NCBI GenBank assembly: GCA_025765615.1
Contig: JAIVFJ010000052.1
Span: forward strand, 186,001 to 250,000
Length of the DNA: 64,000 nucleotides
DNA from: Zopfochytrium polystomum
Lineage: Eukaryota > Chytridiomycota > Chytridiomycetes > Chytridiales > Chytridiaceae
Direction: 5' to 3'
Shown in pieces: positions 11,050 to 19,533 of this stretch (positions within the stretch are counted from its first letter, which is position 1; every line of letters begins with the position of its first letter). The notes beneath the pieces were generated by a model, which searched no databases, had not been told where the DNA came from, and saw only the letters and a list, made by a program, of their open reading frames with translations. The position numbers were made by a program, and so were the translations under genes.

Positions 11050-12060
11050 TTGTTTGGCCGTTACCAGGCAAGAATTGGATTTTCATACTTTGAGGATAAA
11101 GCAGTAATCCCACAAGAACAAAAGAAAATTATAGAGGAAGATTATAGACTTGTGTATTTCTTTGCAGCAAAAGGAGACTTGATTTCTTCAAAAAGAATGG
11201 AGGAATGGTCAGATGTCAAGAGTGGAAAGAATAGTACACTCAGTACTAGCAAGATACAGAATAGGAGGAGAATACTTCAAATGTAAACTATAATTCTTAT
11301 GATAAATATATTGGGAAATGTACTGAACACTTTAAAAGGATGTACTGACAGCTTGACAATAGAACAAATTGTGAAACTTATTATAGAAAAGTGTGGAATA
11401 AAATTTAAAATAGAAGAAGAAATATTGAATATAATAATAGGAAACAATACAGTGAAAATTGAAATAGAAGATGAAAATGAAGATGAGGATATGGATGAAT
11501 GACTAGAGAGTAATATAGATTTTAAATCAAATGGAACTTTAAGGTTGGAAGATTTGTACAGACTAAGTTATGAAAAGGTTGAAAAGTTGACACCAAAATT
11601 GAAGGAGAGAATAAAACGAAAATTGGACAGGACAATTAAGAAAAAATACGGAGACAAAGTATCAGATTGTAAGAAACTTGACAGTGGTGAAGGATGGGTT
11701 GGAATAACCTTAGGGTGGTATCTTTCTAAATATTTGGATGATGATAATAATAAAAAAGGATGCTCTATATGTGGACGGGCCCCGCCCGCCCGCCGTCCAC
11801 GGCCCACCCGCCCCTTCCCTTCCACTCATCGTGAGGATTCGATTGTCACCCTACGCACCTGCTCTTTCTGCTCCGCCCCGCATCCCCCCAAGTACGGCCC
11901 GATTATCAGCTGAATTTCTATAATTGTGAGGATTGCTATTTAAAAGTAAGGTGGATTATGTCAGCAAAGAAAATATGGAACCAGATGTTTTGCGCAACAT
12001 GCGCGAATTGCTGGAATTGCAGGAATCAGGTATAATGCGGTGGAATGGAGATTAAAGAAA
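11050..12060 (+). pseudogene. AT-rich foreign-looking coding remnant with Cys clusters (unknown)
   Basis: One reading frame runs from ~11050 to ~11770 and is interrupted only by a TAA (11284) and a TGA (11500). It is Lys/Ile/Glu/Asn-rich and AT-rich, quite unlike the GC-rich host genes. It ends in KKGCSICG. A GC-rich block of about 140 bp (11775-11910) follows, and then AT-rich coding resumes (FYNCEDCYLKVRW, then FCATCANCWNC). CxxC pairs on both sides of the block suggest one zinc-binding protein. The block begins near GT and ends with CAG, so it may be an intron or an insertion. I do not recognise the family. Candidates are a selfish or viral element, an organellar fragment or a laterally acquired gene. 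Confidence 0.35.
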
Positions 12061-12400
12061 TGTATGAAAAATTCTAGAAAAAAATTTCATATAAGATGTG
12101 TGGATGTCTGTTCTACGGGTTCTATCTGAAACGAGAAACCAAATAAGGAAATAGTAGAGAAAAGATAATGCATAAATTAGGAAGAAAATACTGGAAAAAT
12201 ATATATGAAAATTTTAAAAAAAAACATATAATATGTTTTCATGTGAAGAGCTTATGAACAAATTAGCATATGATATTCAGAATAGAATTTTTAGTGGCGA
12301 TGTAATATACATTTTAGTCAATAAATATATATTACGCACTTTATCAAATGTTTTGCAAACCATAAATTAGATTAGAAATGTGCTGCGGGTTATGTATAAA
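12061..12400. other. AT-rich DNA, no clear gene
   Basis: Very AT-rich with many stops in every frame. It may be the decayed end of the AT-rich remnant to its left. Confidence 0.5.
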
Positions 12401-12652
12401 TTAATGGACAAAAGTATCTAACAAAGTGTGAGAAGGTGTTTCAGATGGTTTCTTGCGAGGATTACGTTGATAGAACTTCTTTTGACGTTCATTAAGCTTA
12501 TCCAAGTTTTTAACAGCATAGATAGTGGAATGAAGAGCACTTAAATTGTTTTTCTTAAGATCATCAATTTTAGAGGAGACATGAAGATGAAGTTGAACGA
12601 GGTCACGTTGAGACATATTGTCAATGAGTTGAAGAAGTTCATCAGATAACAT
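12401..12652 (-). CDS. Small AT-rich hypothetical protein (~83 aa)
   Basis: Starting at the ATG ending at 12652, the frame reads MLSDELLQLIDNMSQRDLVQ and continues for about 83 residues to a stop at 12401. It is charged, predicted helical and Lys/Asp/Leu-rich (SSKIDDLKKNNLSALHS). It lies convergent with the AT-rich remnant at 11050-12060 and shares its composition, so both probably belong to the same inserted segment. The open frame extends further upstream (to 12868) into repeat DNA. I recognise no family; it could be a chance frame. Confidence 0.3.
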   Translation of the reverse strand: MLSDELLQLIDNMSQRDLVQLHLHVSSKIDDLKKNNLSALHSTIYAVKNLDKLNERQKKFYQRNPRKKPSETPSHTLLDTFVH

Positions 12653-12882
12653 ATTAGTGGTAAAAATTGCAATGAAATAAGCTTTAAATATGGGGCGCAG
12701 AGAGGATTGTGAGACTGTGCTCTCTAAATCCTCACCCTGGGCTATGGGTGGCAAATAGAGCAATGACCTAAATACCAATCCTGAAAAGTGAAAAAGGGCA
12801 AAAAGGAGATGTCTAGGGGTCACTAGACAGGACAGTGTATTTGGAGTCTTAAGAAGCCCGAGAAACACAAAGAAACTCTCTT

Positions 12883-14339
12883 ACTACACACAAAGAGAAG
12901 ACTCTCACACTCAGACCAAAGGCAACTGTGAAAAGGTGGCACACTAGCAAAGAATGTGCAGGGTTCTCTGGTCCATGACACAGAGTGGGCCCAATGGGAG
13001 GCAAAAGCCAAAGCCAAAGGGGACCGGGAAATCTGGTAACAATGCTGGAGGTGCAAGATGCAGCAAGCTCCAGGGAGCGGCACTAAGTGCAGCACTCCAA
13101 TCCAACTGAAGAAGACAAGAGAGTGGGGAGGAAAGTGGCCAGACCCTGGTCTGTTGGAGCCACCACCATGGAGCAAGGCTCCCTCTCTGTCAAAGACAAG
13201 CCCTAAGTTGGAGGGGGTTGGACACAGAGGGCAAACACAAGGAACAGTTAGTGTGCAGAGGTGTCTGTTGAATTAAATCAGAACTGTTTTCCACTTAACA
13301 GGACCAGACACAACTTGTCTCACTCCAAGGAGAGTGTTCCAACTCAATCCAAGGATTGGGCACACAGGGGTGGGAGACCGTGGGACTCTTCTTACTTCAT
13401 CCTACTAGGACACAGACATCTGCTTCACCAAGCCAGAGGAATTCCCTATCTTAGAAGCAAGGAAGGTTAACACCCACTCCCTCACCCAAATGTGGCACCA
13501 TGACATCACAGGCATTAATCTGAGAGAAAGAGGGTCTGAACCCAGTGAAGACCAGGCCCACCAGAGGCCACAGGAGCCAACAACCAGGGAAGAGGGGGCA
13601 TACCTGAGAGACCATTCCTGCAGCAGTACCTGACCAGACAGCTCATTCATATCCCCTTGAGAGACCTGGATTTGACTAGATGTATTGACAGGAACCTAGA
13701 GGCACCACCACAGATTTACCCTCCATCCTTCCATCACCAAGTGGCTCCTACCCAGTCCAACCTAAGCAGCATGCAGAATTGGTGAGGTGCACTGGGGCTT
13801 GAACCCAGGACACTGCCATGATGGCCAAGAGGACTTCAACCTCCTGTCACACACCAGGGGACTGCCACCCCCAGCTCTACATACAGTCAGGAAGAAAAGG
13901 GCAGGCAAGGGACTTCAGGCACAGGTTCTCACAGTCAACAAGATGGGGGGCAGCTGCTTAAATAGGAAAGGGTTGGAATCAGCAGGGTGAAGGAAGAAGG
14001 AAGGAAAAAGAGGGGAAAACATATACAAAAGAACAAAACAATAAACAAAACAGCAAAGAAGAGAGAGGAGGAGTGAGTCACCAAACAATGGGGCTGAGCC
14101 ATCAAACAAGGAAGACAGCTCAGAGAATCATGGGGCATTTCTTGGCAAACAGAAGGGAGAGGGCTGGCAAGAAATGATTGGTGCAGATAAGAAGACAGTC
14201 ACTCTCAGCCACACAAGAAAGAAAAGACACAGACAGAGACAAACAAGGAATAAATAAAAGAGAAAACAGGAAAAACAGGAAAAACAGGATAATTACTAAT
14301 TGGAAAAATAAGTAAAAATCATCAATGAAAAGATAAAGA
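12883..14339 (+). repeat. Dispersed 1.4-kb repeat (family C), copy 1
   Basis: The segment is nearly identical to 39709-41021, with small indels. Shared text runs from CTACACACAAAGAGAAGACT to AATGAAAAGATAAAG. This copy has extra sequence around 13970-14090. No long frame is conserved. Near 13789-13860 the minus strand has a tRNA-like T-arm (CTGGGTTCAAGCCCCAG), which contains a perfect pol III B box. Confidence 0.75.
13787..13858 (-). other. tRNA-like pol III head inside repeat C
   Basis: On the minus strand an acceptor-like GGTGTGT, a D-arm-like AGGA/TCCT stem around a GG-containing loop, and a 5-bp T-stem with loop TTCAAGC occur in tRNA order. In copy 2 (about 40608-40676) the acceptor strands pair over 7 bp with two G-U pairs. 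The anticodon arm is poor, so this is not a functional tRNA. It suggests a tRNA-derived SINE-type origin. Confidence 0.35.
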
Positions 14340-15669
14340 AAAACCCTGTGGTCTCATACCCTTTTATGAGGTATTACATCATGGTAGCAGGTGGTAGGGC
14401 TTGTTAGCTCTGCCATCATCTTGTTAACTCTGTCCATCTGGGCTTAGCACTTCTCCCACAGAAGTGTTTCAGTCCTAAGTCATTTCCAAAAGTGAGGGGC
14501 CATTGGCCAGGCTTAGTAGGACTTTGCATTTCTGCCCAGTCTGTCAACTAGCATGTCTCAAACTTGGCACTTTCCCAATTGAAGGGAGCACTCTAACCAC
14601 TGAGCAAGGGAGCCTTGTATCAGCAATTAGAATCAAGACTAACTCTTTCTGTCTGCAACATCGCCAATGATAAATAATAATAGTAGAGCTCGGAGGCAGA
14701 CATACGGAGCCAGTCAGAGGCCGTATGGAAACCCAATAAATAATAAGAGAGTAGGAATCCAAGCCTAGTCACGTTTTGCCAGCAAAACGCAGGTGGAGAC
14801 GGGGTGGTAATCCTCACAATTACCAGTTAAAAAGTGAATATACAATTAATTTATTTGAGGTCACAGGCTTGACGGCCTGTCGTCCTCACAAGTTGCTGCC
14901 TCTCGTCGCACTCCAAATTGAAAACACAACACAAATTCGACGTGGGGTGCTTTTGTTCTCAGTTTAAATACGTTCCTGGCTTGCGGGAGGAGTTTTCAAA
15001 GTCCTCGCCCTATAGGTAAGGACAGACAATTGATTGCATCCTACCAATCGGGCGAGGGCTTTTTTTGGTTTGGTTTTCATATCAATACCAATTAAAAACT
15101 GGTGGCTGCAGGAAAACCTGTTTTCTTATTGGGGAGGGTCTAACTTTTTGTCTTTGGTGTCCAATCAAAACGCAGCGGAGTCAACAGGCCGTCTGTCTAT
15201 CAGAGTGGCAGTCAACGGGCTGTCTGTCTTGCTGTCTGTCTCTCTGTCTCTTCCCCTCTCCCTCTGGAGGCGTGTTTAGTCAAGTAATGTTTGAAAAAAA
15301 AGTAAGGCAAATATGGTTCCTACTGCCCTACTGCCCTCCATAAGTGAGCTCTCAGTATTGTAAATGCATCCACAAGGCCGTCACATCGTCATCCATCAAT
15401 TGAAATGACCACAGCAGTCCTTCCCTTGTTTGAACAAAGGCTGCGCACCGCCAACCCGGTTGGCAGACATCCACACGCTCCGCTCTGCTCCGCCGGATAG
15501 GAGCTCCGCAGTGGTAGAGGGAAATTCATGTCCGCAATTTGCAGTTGCAGATACCCGATTTTTGATGTATCCGAACAATAATATGGCGGAGAATGTAGTT
15601 CTCCACACAATGCTTCCTTTCATTTTCCTTCAAACAATTTTCTTCCTTTTTTTTTCTCTTTTTCCCAAT
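14340..15669. other. Intergenic/repeat-derived, with a second tRNA-like head
   Basis: I see no coding gene. On the minus strand at about 14613-14549 there is GCTCCCT, TGCTCAGTGGTTAGAG (a good A box and D-arm), a TCCC/GGGA anticodon-like stem and a decayed B box. This looks like a SINE head. From 15060 to 15300 the DNA is T- and CTGT-rich. Confidence 0.45.
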
Positions 15670-15977
15670 TGTCAGGAACAGGGCAGGACAGGACAAGGCA
15701 GACAAGGAACTGAGAGGAGTGATGATTGTATTGGAAACAATAATTCACTTGAGGGATGGGACAGGTCCCCCATCCCCCTTTTATACCTTTTGAGAGTGTT
15801 CCTTGTCAAGACTCCAAGAAAGTTCCAGAAAGAGCAATTAGTAATACAATGATACCAATGAGACCAATGACAACAAGACAAGTCAGGAAAGCAAAGAAGG
15901 TTCCAGAAGGTTCCACAAGGTTCCATGAAGGAATGTTCTAGAAGGTTCCAGAAGGTTCCAGAGGGTGATTCATAACA
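15670..15977 (-). repeat. 3' LTR of the RT-less gypsy element
   Basis: Matches 19226-19533 throughout by eye. TGT...ACA ends. Confidence 0.9.
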
Positions 15978-15992
15978 TCATCTCCCCCTTTT
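15978..15992 (-). promoter_or_regulatory. Polypurine tract of the gypsy element
   Basis: Sense-strand AAAAGGGGGAGATGA lies directly against the 3' LTR and is also the last codons and stop of pol. Confidence 0.75.
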
Positions 15993-18347
15993 AGGCCTCT
16001 TCTGCAACTTGGTGGGGTACCTGGTCTTGAACTCGAGCAGAAGGTCTTGGCAGTGAGTGAGGTTTGACTCAGGCTCCCAGGTGTTGTCAGCATCTGAGTA
16101 ACCTTTCCACTTAACAAGGAACTTGAGTGTTCTTCCAAACCACTTGGCATCCAAGATTTGTTCAACCTCAAATTCCTCTTCACCTTCTACCTCAACTGGA
16201 GGAGGAGGAGGAACAACTCTGCCTGGAATGGAATTGGCCACAAACTTCTCTAAAAGGCTGACATGGAAAACTGGGTGGATCTTCATGGATGCAGGGAGAT
16301 CCAGCTTGAAGGTGACTGGATTGATTTGCTCCAAGATCTTGAAAGGTCCCAACTTGAGGTTGTCTAGCTTGGGACTTGGTCTTTTGGTCTGCAAGTTCTT
16401 CCTCAGAAGCCAAACTTGCTGACCCACAGCAAGGTCATGGTCCATTCTGTGAGTGTTGGCAAATCTTGAGGCATCTTCTTGGGCTTGCTTCAGGGTGGAG
16501 TCCAGGAAGGAGTTGATGATCTTGAGCTTATGTAAGTGTGAAGCTGCAGCAGGAGCTTGGACATTGGATAGGGTCTCTTGTCCCAGAAGATCTCCTCTTG
16601 GATTGAAGCCATAGGTTGCAAAGAAAGGAGATAGCTGGGTGCTTGAGTGGAGAGAATTGTTGAGAGCAAATTCTGCCAGCGGAAGGAGGGTGGGCCAATC
16701 ATCCTGTTGATAGCTGACATAGCACCTCAAATACTGCTCCAGAGTCTGGTTTGTTCTTTCTGTTTGTCCATCAGTCTGAGGGTGATAAGCAGTTGACAGT
16801 TGAGACTTGATTCCAAGGGCTGCTGTGAGTGCTTTCCAAAATTGAGATCTGAACTGAGGTCCTCTGTCACTGATGATTGACTGAGGCAGCCCATGGAGCC
16901 TGAATATGTGCTGCAAAAACAGGTCTGCTGTTCCTTGTGCATCTATATTCTCAGTGCAGGGGATAAAATGGGCCAACTTTGTCCTTCTGCAGATGACAAC
17001 AAGGATAGAGTCAAATCCATGGGATGGGGGCAGTTTCACAATGAAGTCCATGGATATTGATGACCAAGGGCTGATGGCAATTGGGAGGGGCTCCAGAAGT
17101 CCATAGGGCTTGTGTCTGCTGGATTTGTTCCTTTGACAGGTTTCACAGCTGCTGACATAGTTCTTGATGTACTTCCTCATGCCTGGCCAGTAGAAGTCTC
17201 TGGAAACAAGCTCATATGTCTTGTGCTCTCCTGGGTGTCCAGCTGTTGCTGCATCATGCCTTGTCTTGAGTATCTCAAGTTTTTCCTCCTCTTGGCTGAT
17301 TTGAATCTTGTGAGGCTTGGGGTCCTTGGAAATAGCATGGGGCCACACACTGTCAGGAAGCAGTGAAAGGTGTGCCTTGGATGGTGGGGTGAAACCATCT
17401 CCCCCTTCAGGTGCAAGGTCTGTCCTTCTGTGCTCATCAGCAGTGGGGCTTGAATTGTTGACTGGGAACTGTGATTCTTGAATCTTTGACTGAGGGTTCT
17501 GTTCTTGGCAAAGACTGTGAGCTGTGGAGCTTGAATCTTGAATTTGGACTGTGAACTGTGGTACTTGAATCTTTGACTGTGGGTTCTGTGAACTACAGAC
17601 TTGGCCATGTCTGTGAGCTCTATGAGCTGTACTGGAATCTTGACTATGAACTGTGAACTGTGAAACTTGAATCTTGGCTGGGATCTGTGAGCTGCAGGCT
17701 GATACTGGAGCTGTCATTTGTCGTTGACCTTGGATACTAGGCTGAGAACCTTGAATCAGGGACTTGAGAGCATGAGACTTGGAGGCTTGACTTGAGTTTT
17801 GGGTGACTGTTCCGATTGGTGGAGGTTGGACTTGACCAGTGACCCAATCAATGGCAGGGTTCTGGGCTTGCAGCCATGGTAATCCCAGGATGACAGAGAA
17901 TGTGGGTGAGCCAAGATCCAATACTTCCAGATTGACCATGGATGGTGGAAAGTCTTGGATGTGGAGGTTTAGCTTGGTTTCATGGCTGATTTCCTTGAAC
18001 AGAGCATGATTGGCAAAGTGGACCTTGAGGGGTGTGGATTTCTTGATCGTAGGAATGGCACAAGACTTGGCAAGGGTGGCATCAATGATGTTGCAGGATG
18101 ATCCAGAGTCTATAAGGGCCTTGGTTGTGATGGTTGACTTGGGTGAGAGTTGAATCTTGACATCCATGGTGAGTTGGTGGGGCTTGGAATCTGAGGTGTT
18201 TGTGGTGCTGGTGGTGGTGATGAAACAGGGGCAGCTTGGAGGAGGGTCCAGGGAATTGCCCCTCAGTGAGCCTGGACCTGGGAGTTTGGGTGCTTCTTCC
18301 TTGGGCAGTCCTTGACAGCATGCTCCTTGGAGCCACAGTAAAAACAC
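15978..18347 (-). CDS. Retrotransposon Pol without RT: protease, integrase, chromodomain
   Basis: The frame is open for ~789 codons. The true start is a -1 frameshift from gag within the 85-nt overlap. Order: aspartic protease (KALIDSGSSCNIIDA, then VILGLPWL); a repetitive Gln/Ser linker (~residues 190-310); the integrase HHCC zinc finger (HPGEHKTYELVSRDFYWPGM, CETCQRNK); the integrase DDE core (SMDFIVKLPPS, SDRGPQFRSQFWKAL, YHPQTDGQTERTNQTLEQYL); a GPF/Y-type region (LGPFKILEQINPVTFKLDLP); and a chromodomain (VEQILDAKWFGRTLKFLVKW, KGYSDADNTWEPESNL). The ~1.5-2 kb normally coding for RT and RNase H is missing without breaking the frame: after the linker the text goes straight to RRTDLAPEGGDGF. 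The stop codon touches the 3' LTR. Chromodomains target integration to marked chromatin. Confidence 0.9.
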   Translation of the reverse strand: MFLLWLQGACCQGLPKEEAPKLPGPGSLRGNSLDPPPSCPCFITTTSTTNTSDSKPHQLTMDVKIQLSPKSTITTKALIDSGSSCNIIDATLAKSCAIPTIKKSTPLKVHFANHALFKEISHETKLNLHIQDFPPSMVNLEVLDLGSPTFSVILGLPWLQAQNPAIDWVTGQVQPPPIGTVTQNSSQASKSHALKSLIQGSQPSIQGQRQMTAPVSACSSQIPAKIQVSQFTVHSQDSSTAHRAHRHGQVCSSQNPQSKIQVPQFTVQIQDSSSTAHSLCQEQNPQSKIQESQFPVNNSSPTADEHRRTDLAPEGGDGFTPPSKAHLSLLPDSVWPHAISKDPKPHKIQISQEEEKLEILKTRHDAATAGHPGEHKTYELVSRDFYWPGMRKYIKNYVSSCETCQRNKSSRHKPYGLLEPLPIAISPWSSISMDFIVKLPPSHGFDSILVVICRRTKLAHFIPCTENIDAQGTADLFLQHIFRLHGLPQSIISDRGPQFRSQFWKALTAALGIKSQLSTAYHPQTDGQTERTNQTLEQYLRCYVSYQQDDWPTLLPLAEFALNNSLHSSTQLSPFFATYGFNPRGDLLGQETLSNVQAPAAASHLHKLKIINSFLDSTLKQAQEDASRFANTHRMDHDLAVGQQVWLLRKNLQTKRPSPKLDNLKLGPFKILEQINPVTFKLDLPASMKIHPVFHVSLLEKFVANSIPGRVVPPPPPVEVEGEEEFEVEQILDAKWFGRTLKFLVKWKGYSDADNTWEPESNLTHCQDLLLEFKTRYPTKLQKRPKRGR
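17440..17700 (-). repeat. Imperfect ~87-102-nt tandem repeats in the pol linker
   Basis: AACTGTGRTWCTTGAATC-type units recur near 17467, 17554 and 17656. They encode variants of KIQVPQFTVHSQDSS, a low-complexity linker between protease and integrase. Confidence 0.6.
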
Positions 18348-19186
18348 AGTCCCTGCTGGGCCCTCCTTGTTTTCTCCTCTTGGCTCAGAGGACCCTTAGG
18401 AAGTGTCTCAACTGCATCCACTTGCATGGGTTCAGGAACTGTAAGAGCTTGAGGGACTGGGGTAGGTCTTGATGTAGTTCCTACTTGTCTTTGCTTCAGC
18501 CTCTTGGAGTAGAGTCTGTTGTCAATCTTGATGGCAAGGAGAATGTACTCTTCCAAGGTCTCAGGGATGTGCAGAGACTGGGAGAGCATGTCTTGGATAG
18601 ACTCATGGAGACCATCATGGTACAGCTCCATCAGAGCTGCATCATTGTATCCAGAATCTCTGGCTAGTTGCTTGAATTGGTTGGTGTAGGCCACACAAGA
18701 TTGCTTTCCTTGCTTGATATGCTTGAGCTTGGATCTTGCTGTCCAAGATGCGTAGGGGTCACCAAAGGTAGCTTCCAGCCCCTCCCAGAGCTCTTGCAGG
18801 GTGGTGGGTGTGCTTGGGAGAGATCTGTACCATGATTGAGCTTGACCAGACAGGAGGGTGCTTGTGAAAAGAACCTTGACTTGCTCACTGGGAAATCTTG
18901 AAGGTTGGAGAAGGATGACATTCTCCACAGTGGCCATGAAGTTCCTAAGGTCTTTGGCCAGCCCAGTGAACTTGTCAGGGCTGGGAACCTTGGGCTCTCT
19001 TGCTTGGTTGGCTTGAGGCAGGGGAAGAGCTTGATGTTCTTGTTGGTGAAGTTGTTGTTGAAGCTGGTGCTGCTGGTGAAGGACTTGTTCTTGAAGTTGG
19101 TGCGTCTGTCTTGAGAGGGCTTGTAATTGGTCCATCAAGGCTTGGAAGGCAGTTGCATCAGGGAAGGTGCTGTTTGGGTCAGACAT
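18263..19186 (-). CDS. Gag capsid protein of the RT-less gypsy element
   Basis: 307 residues. An N-terminal Gln-rich helical stretch (residues ~15-60) precedes a retrotransposon-gag capsid core (FTGLAKDLRNFMATVENVIL, then SGQAQSWYRSLP, ELWEGLEATFGDPYASWTAR, YTNQFKQLARDSGYNDAALM). A CCHC zinc knuckle (CFYCGSKEHAVKDC) sits near the C-terminus. Capsid assembles the particle and the knuckle binds RNA. The ATG at 19186 lies 40 nt inside the 5' LTR, directly after the primer-binding site. The gene overlaps pol by 85 nt. Confidence 0.92.
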   Translation of the reverse strand: MSDPNSTFPDATAFQALMDQLQALSRQTHQLQEQVLHQQHQLQQQLHQQEHQALPLPQANQAREPKVPSPDKFTGLAKDLRNFMATVENVILLQPSRFPSEQVKVLFTSTLLSGQAQSWYRSLPSTPTTLQELWEGLEATFGDPYASWTARSKLKHIKQGKQSCVAYTNQFKQLARDSGYNDAALMELYHDGLHESIQDMLSQSLHIPETLEEYILLAIKIDNRLYSKRLKQRQVGTTSRPTPVPQALTVPEPMQVDAVETLPKGPLSQEEKTRRAQQGLCFYCGSKEHAVKDCPRKKHPNSQVQAH

Positions 19187-19212
19187 GATGGCAGAGAGTA
19201 GTGGGAGAGGTG

Positions 19213-19223
19213 AAGTGAATTAT
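19213..19223 (-). promoter_or_regulatory. Self-primer-binding site
   Basis: The sense strand just inside the 5' LTR reads ATAATTCACTT. It is perfectly complementary over 11 nt to AAGTGAATTAT in the LTR (19306-19296), which lies ~35 nt after the TATA box, where the transcript should begin. This is the Tf1/sushi-type self-priming arrangement. I saw no match to the usual initiator-tRNA site. Confidence 0.7.
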
Positions 19224-19225
19224 GA

Positions 19226-19533
19226 TGTCAGGAACAGGGCAGGACAGGACAAGGCAGACAAGGAACTGAGAGGAGTGATGATTGTATTGGAAACAATAAT
19301 TCACTTGAGGGATGGGACAGGTCCCCCATCCCCCTTTTATACCTTTTGAGAGTGTTCCTTGTCAAGACTCCAAGAAAGTTCCAGAAAGAGCAATTAGTAA
19401 TACAATGATACCAATGAGACCAATGACAACAAGACAAGTCAGGAAAGCAAAGAAGGTTCCAGAAGGTTCCACAAGGTTCCATGAAGGAATGTTCTAGAAG
19501 GTTCCAGAAGGTTCCAGAGGGTGATTCATAACA
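19226..19533 (-). repeat. 5' LTR of the RT-less gypsy element
   Basis: 308 bp. It contains a TATA box (TATAAAAG, 19341-19334), the self-primer at 19306-19296, and heat-shock-type pentamer arrays upstream of the TATA box. Confidence 0.9.
19374..19514 (-). promoter_or_regulatory. Heat-shock element arrays in LTR U3
   Basis: Alternating GAA/TTC pentamers with exact 5-nt spacing. There is one 3-unit element at 19374-19386 (GAAagTTCcaGAA), 33 bp from the TATA box. A 6-position array (5 perfect) lies at 19452-19479 and a 5-unit array at 19492-19514. This is the HSF1 consensus nGAAnnTTCnnGAAn. The same blocks recur in the other LTR copies here. Confidence 0.75.

Larger units (their letters stand above)
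15670..19533 (-). mobile_element. Ty3/gypsy chromovirus lacking reverse transcriptase, complete with LTRs and target duplication
   Basis: The LTRs at 15670-15977 and 19226-19533 are both 308 bp and look identical by eye. They begin TGTTATG and end CTGACA on the sense (minus) strand. The flanks carry a perfect 5-bp duplication, CCAAT (15665-15669 and 19534-19538). Internally there is a 40-nt leader, gag (19186-18263), then an open pol frame (18347-15978) in the -1 frame. Pol has protease, integrase and chromodomain but no reverse transcriptase or RNase H. A polypurine tract (AAAAGGGGGAGATGA on the sense strand, 15978-15992) abuts the 3' LTR. Identical LTRs imply a recent insertion, so the element presumably borrows RT in trans. 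Confidence 0.9.

Noticed and set aside
13787..13858. Functional tRNA gene
   Set aside because: The T-arm and acceptor are good but the anticodon arm is not, and the same structure lies in a second copy of a dispersed repeat.
16123..17106. Plus-strand frames across the gypsy element
   Set aside because: They are antisense shadows of the integrase and chromodomain frame.
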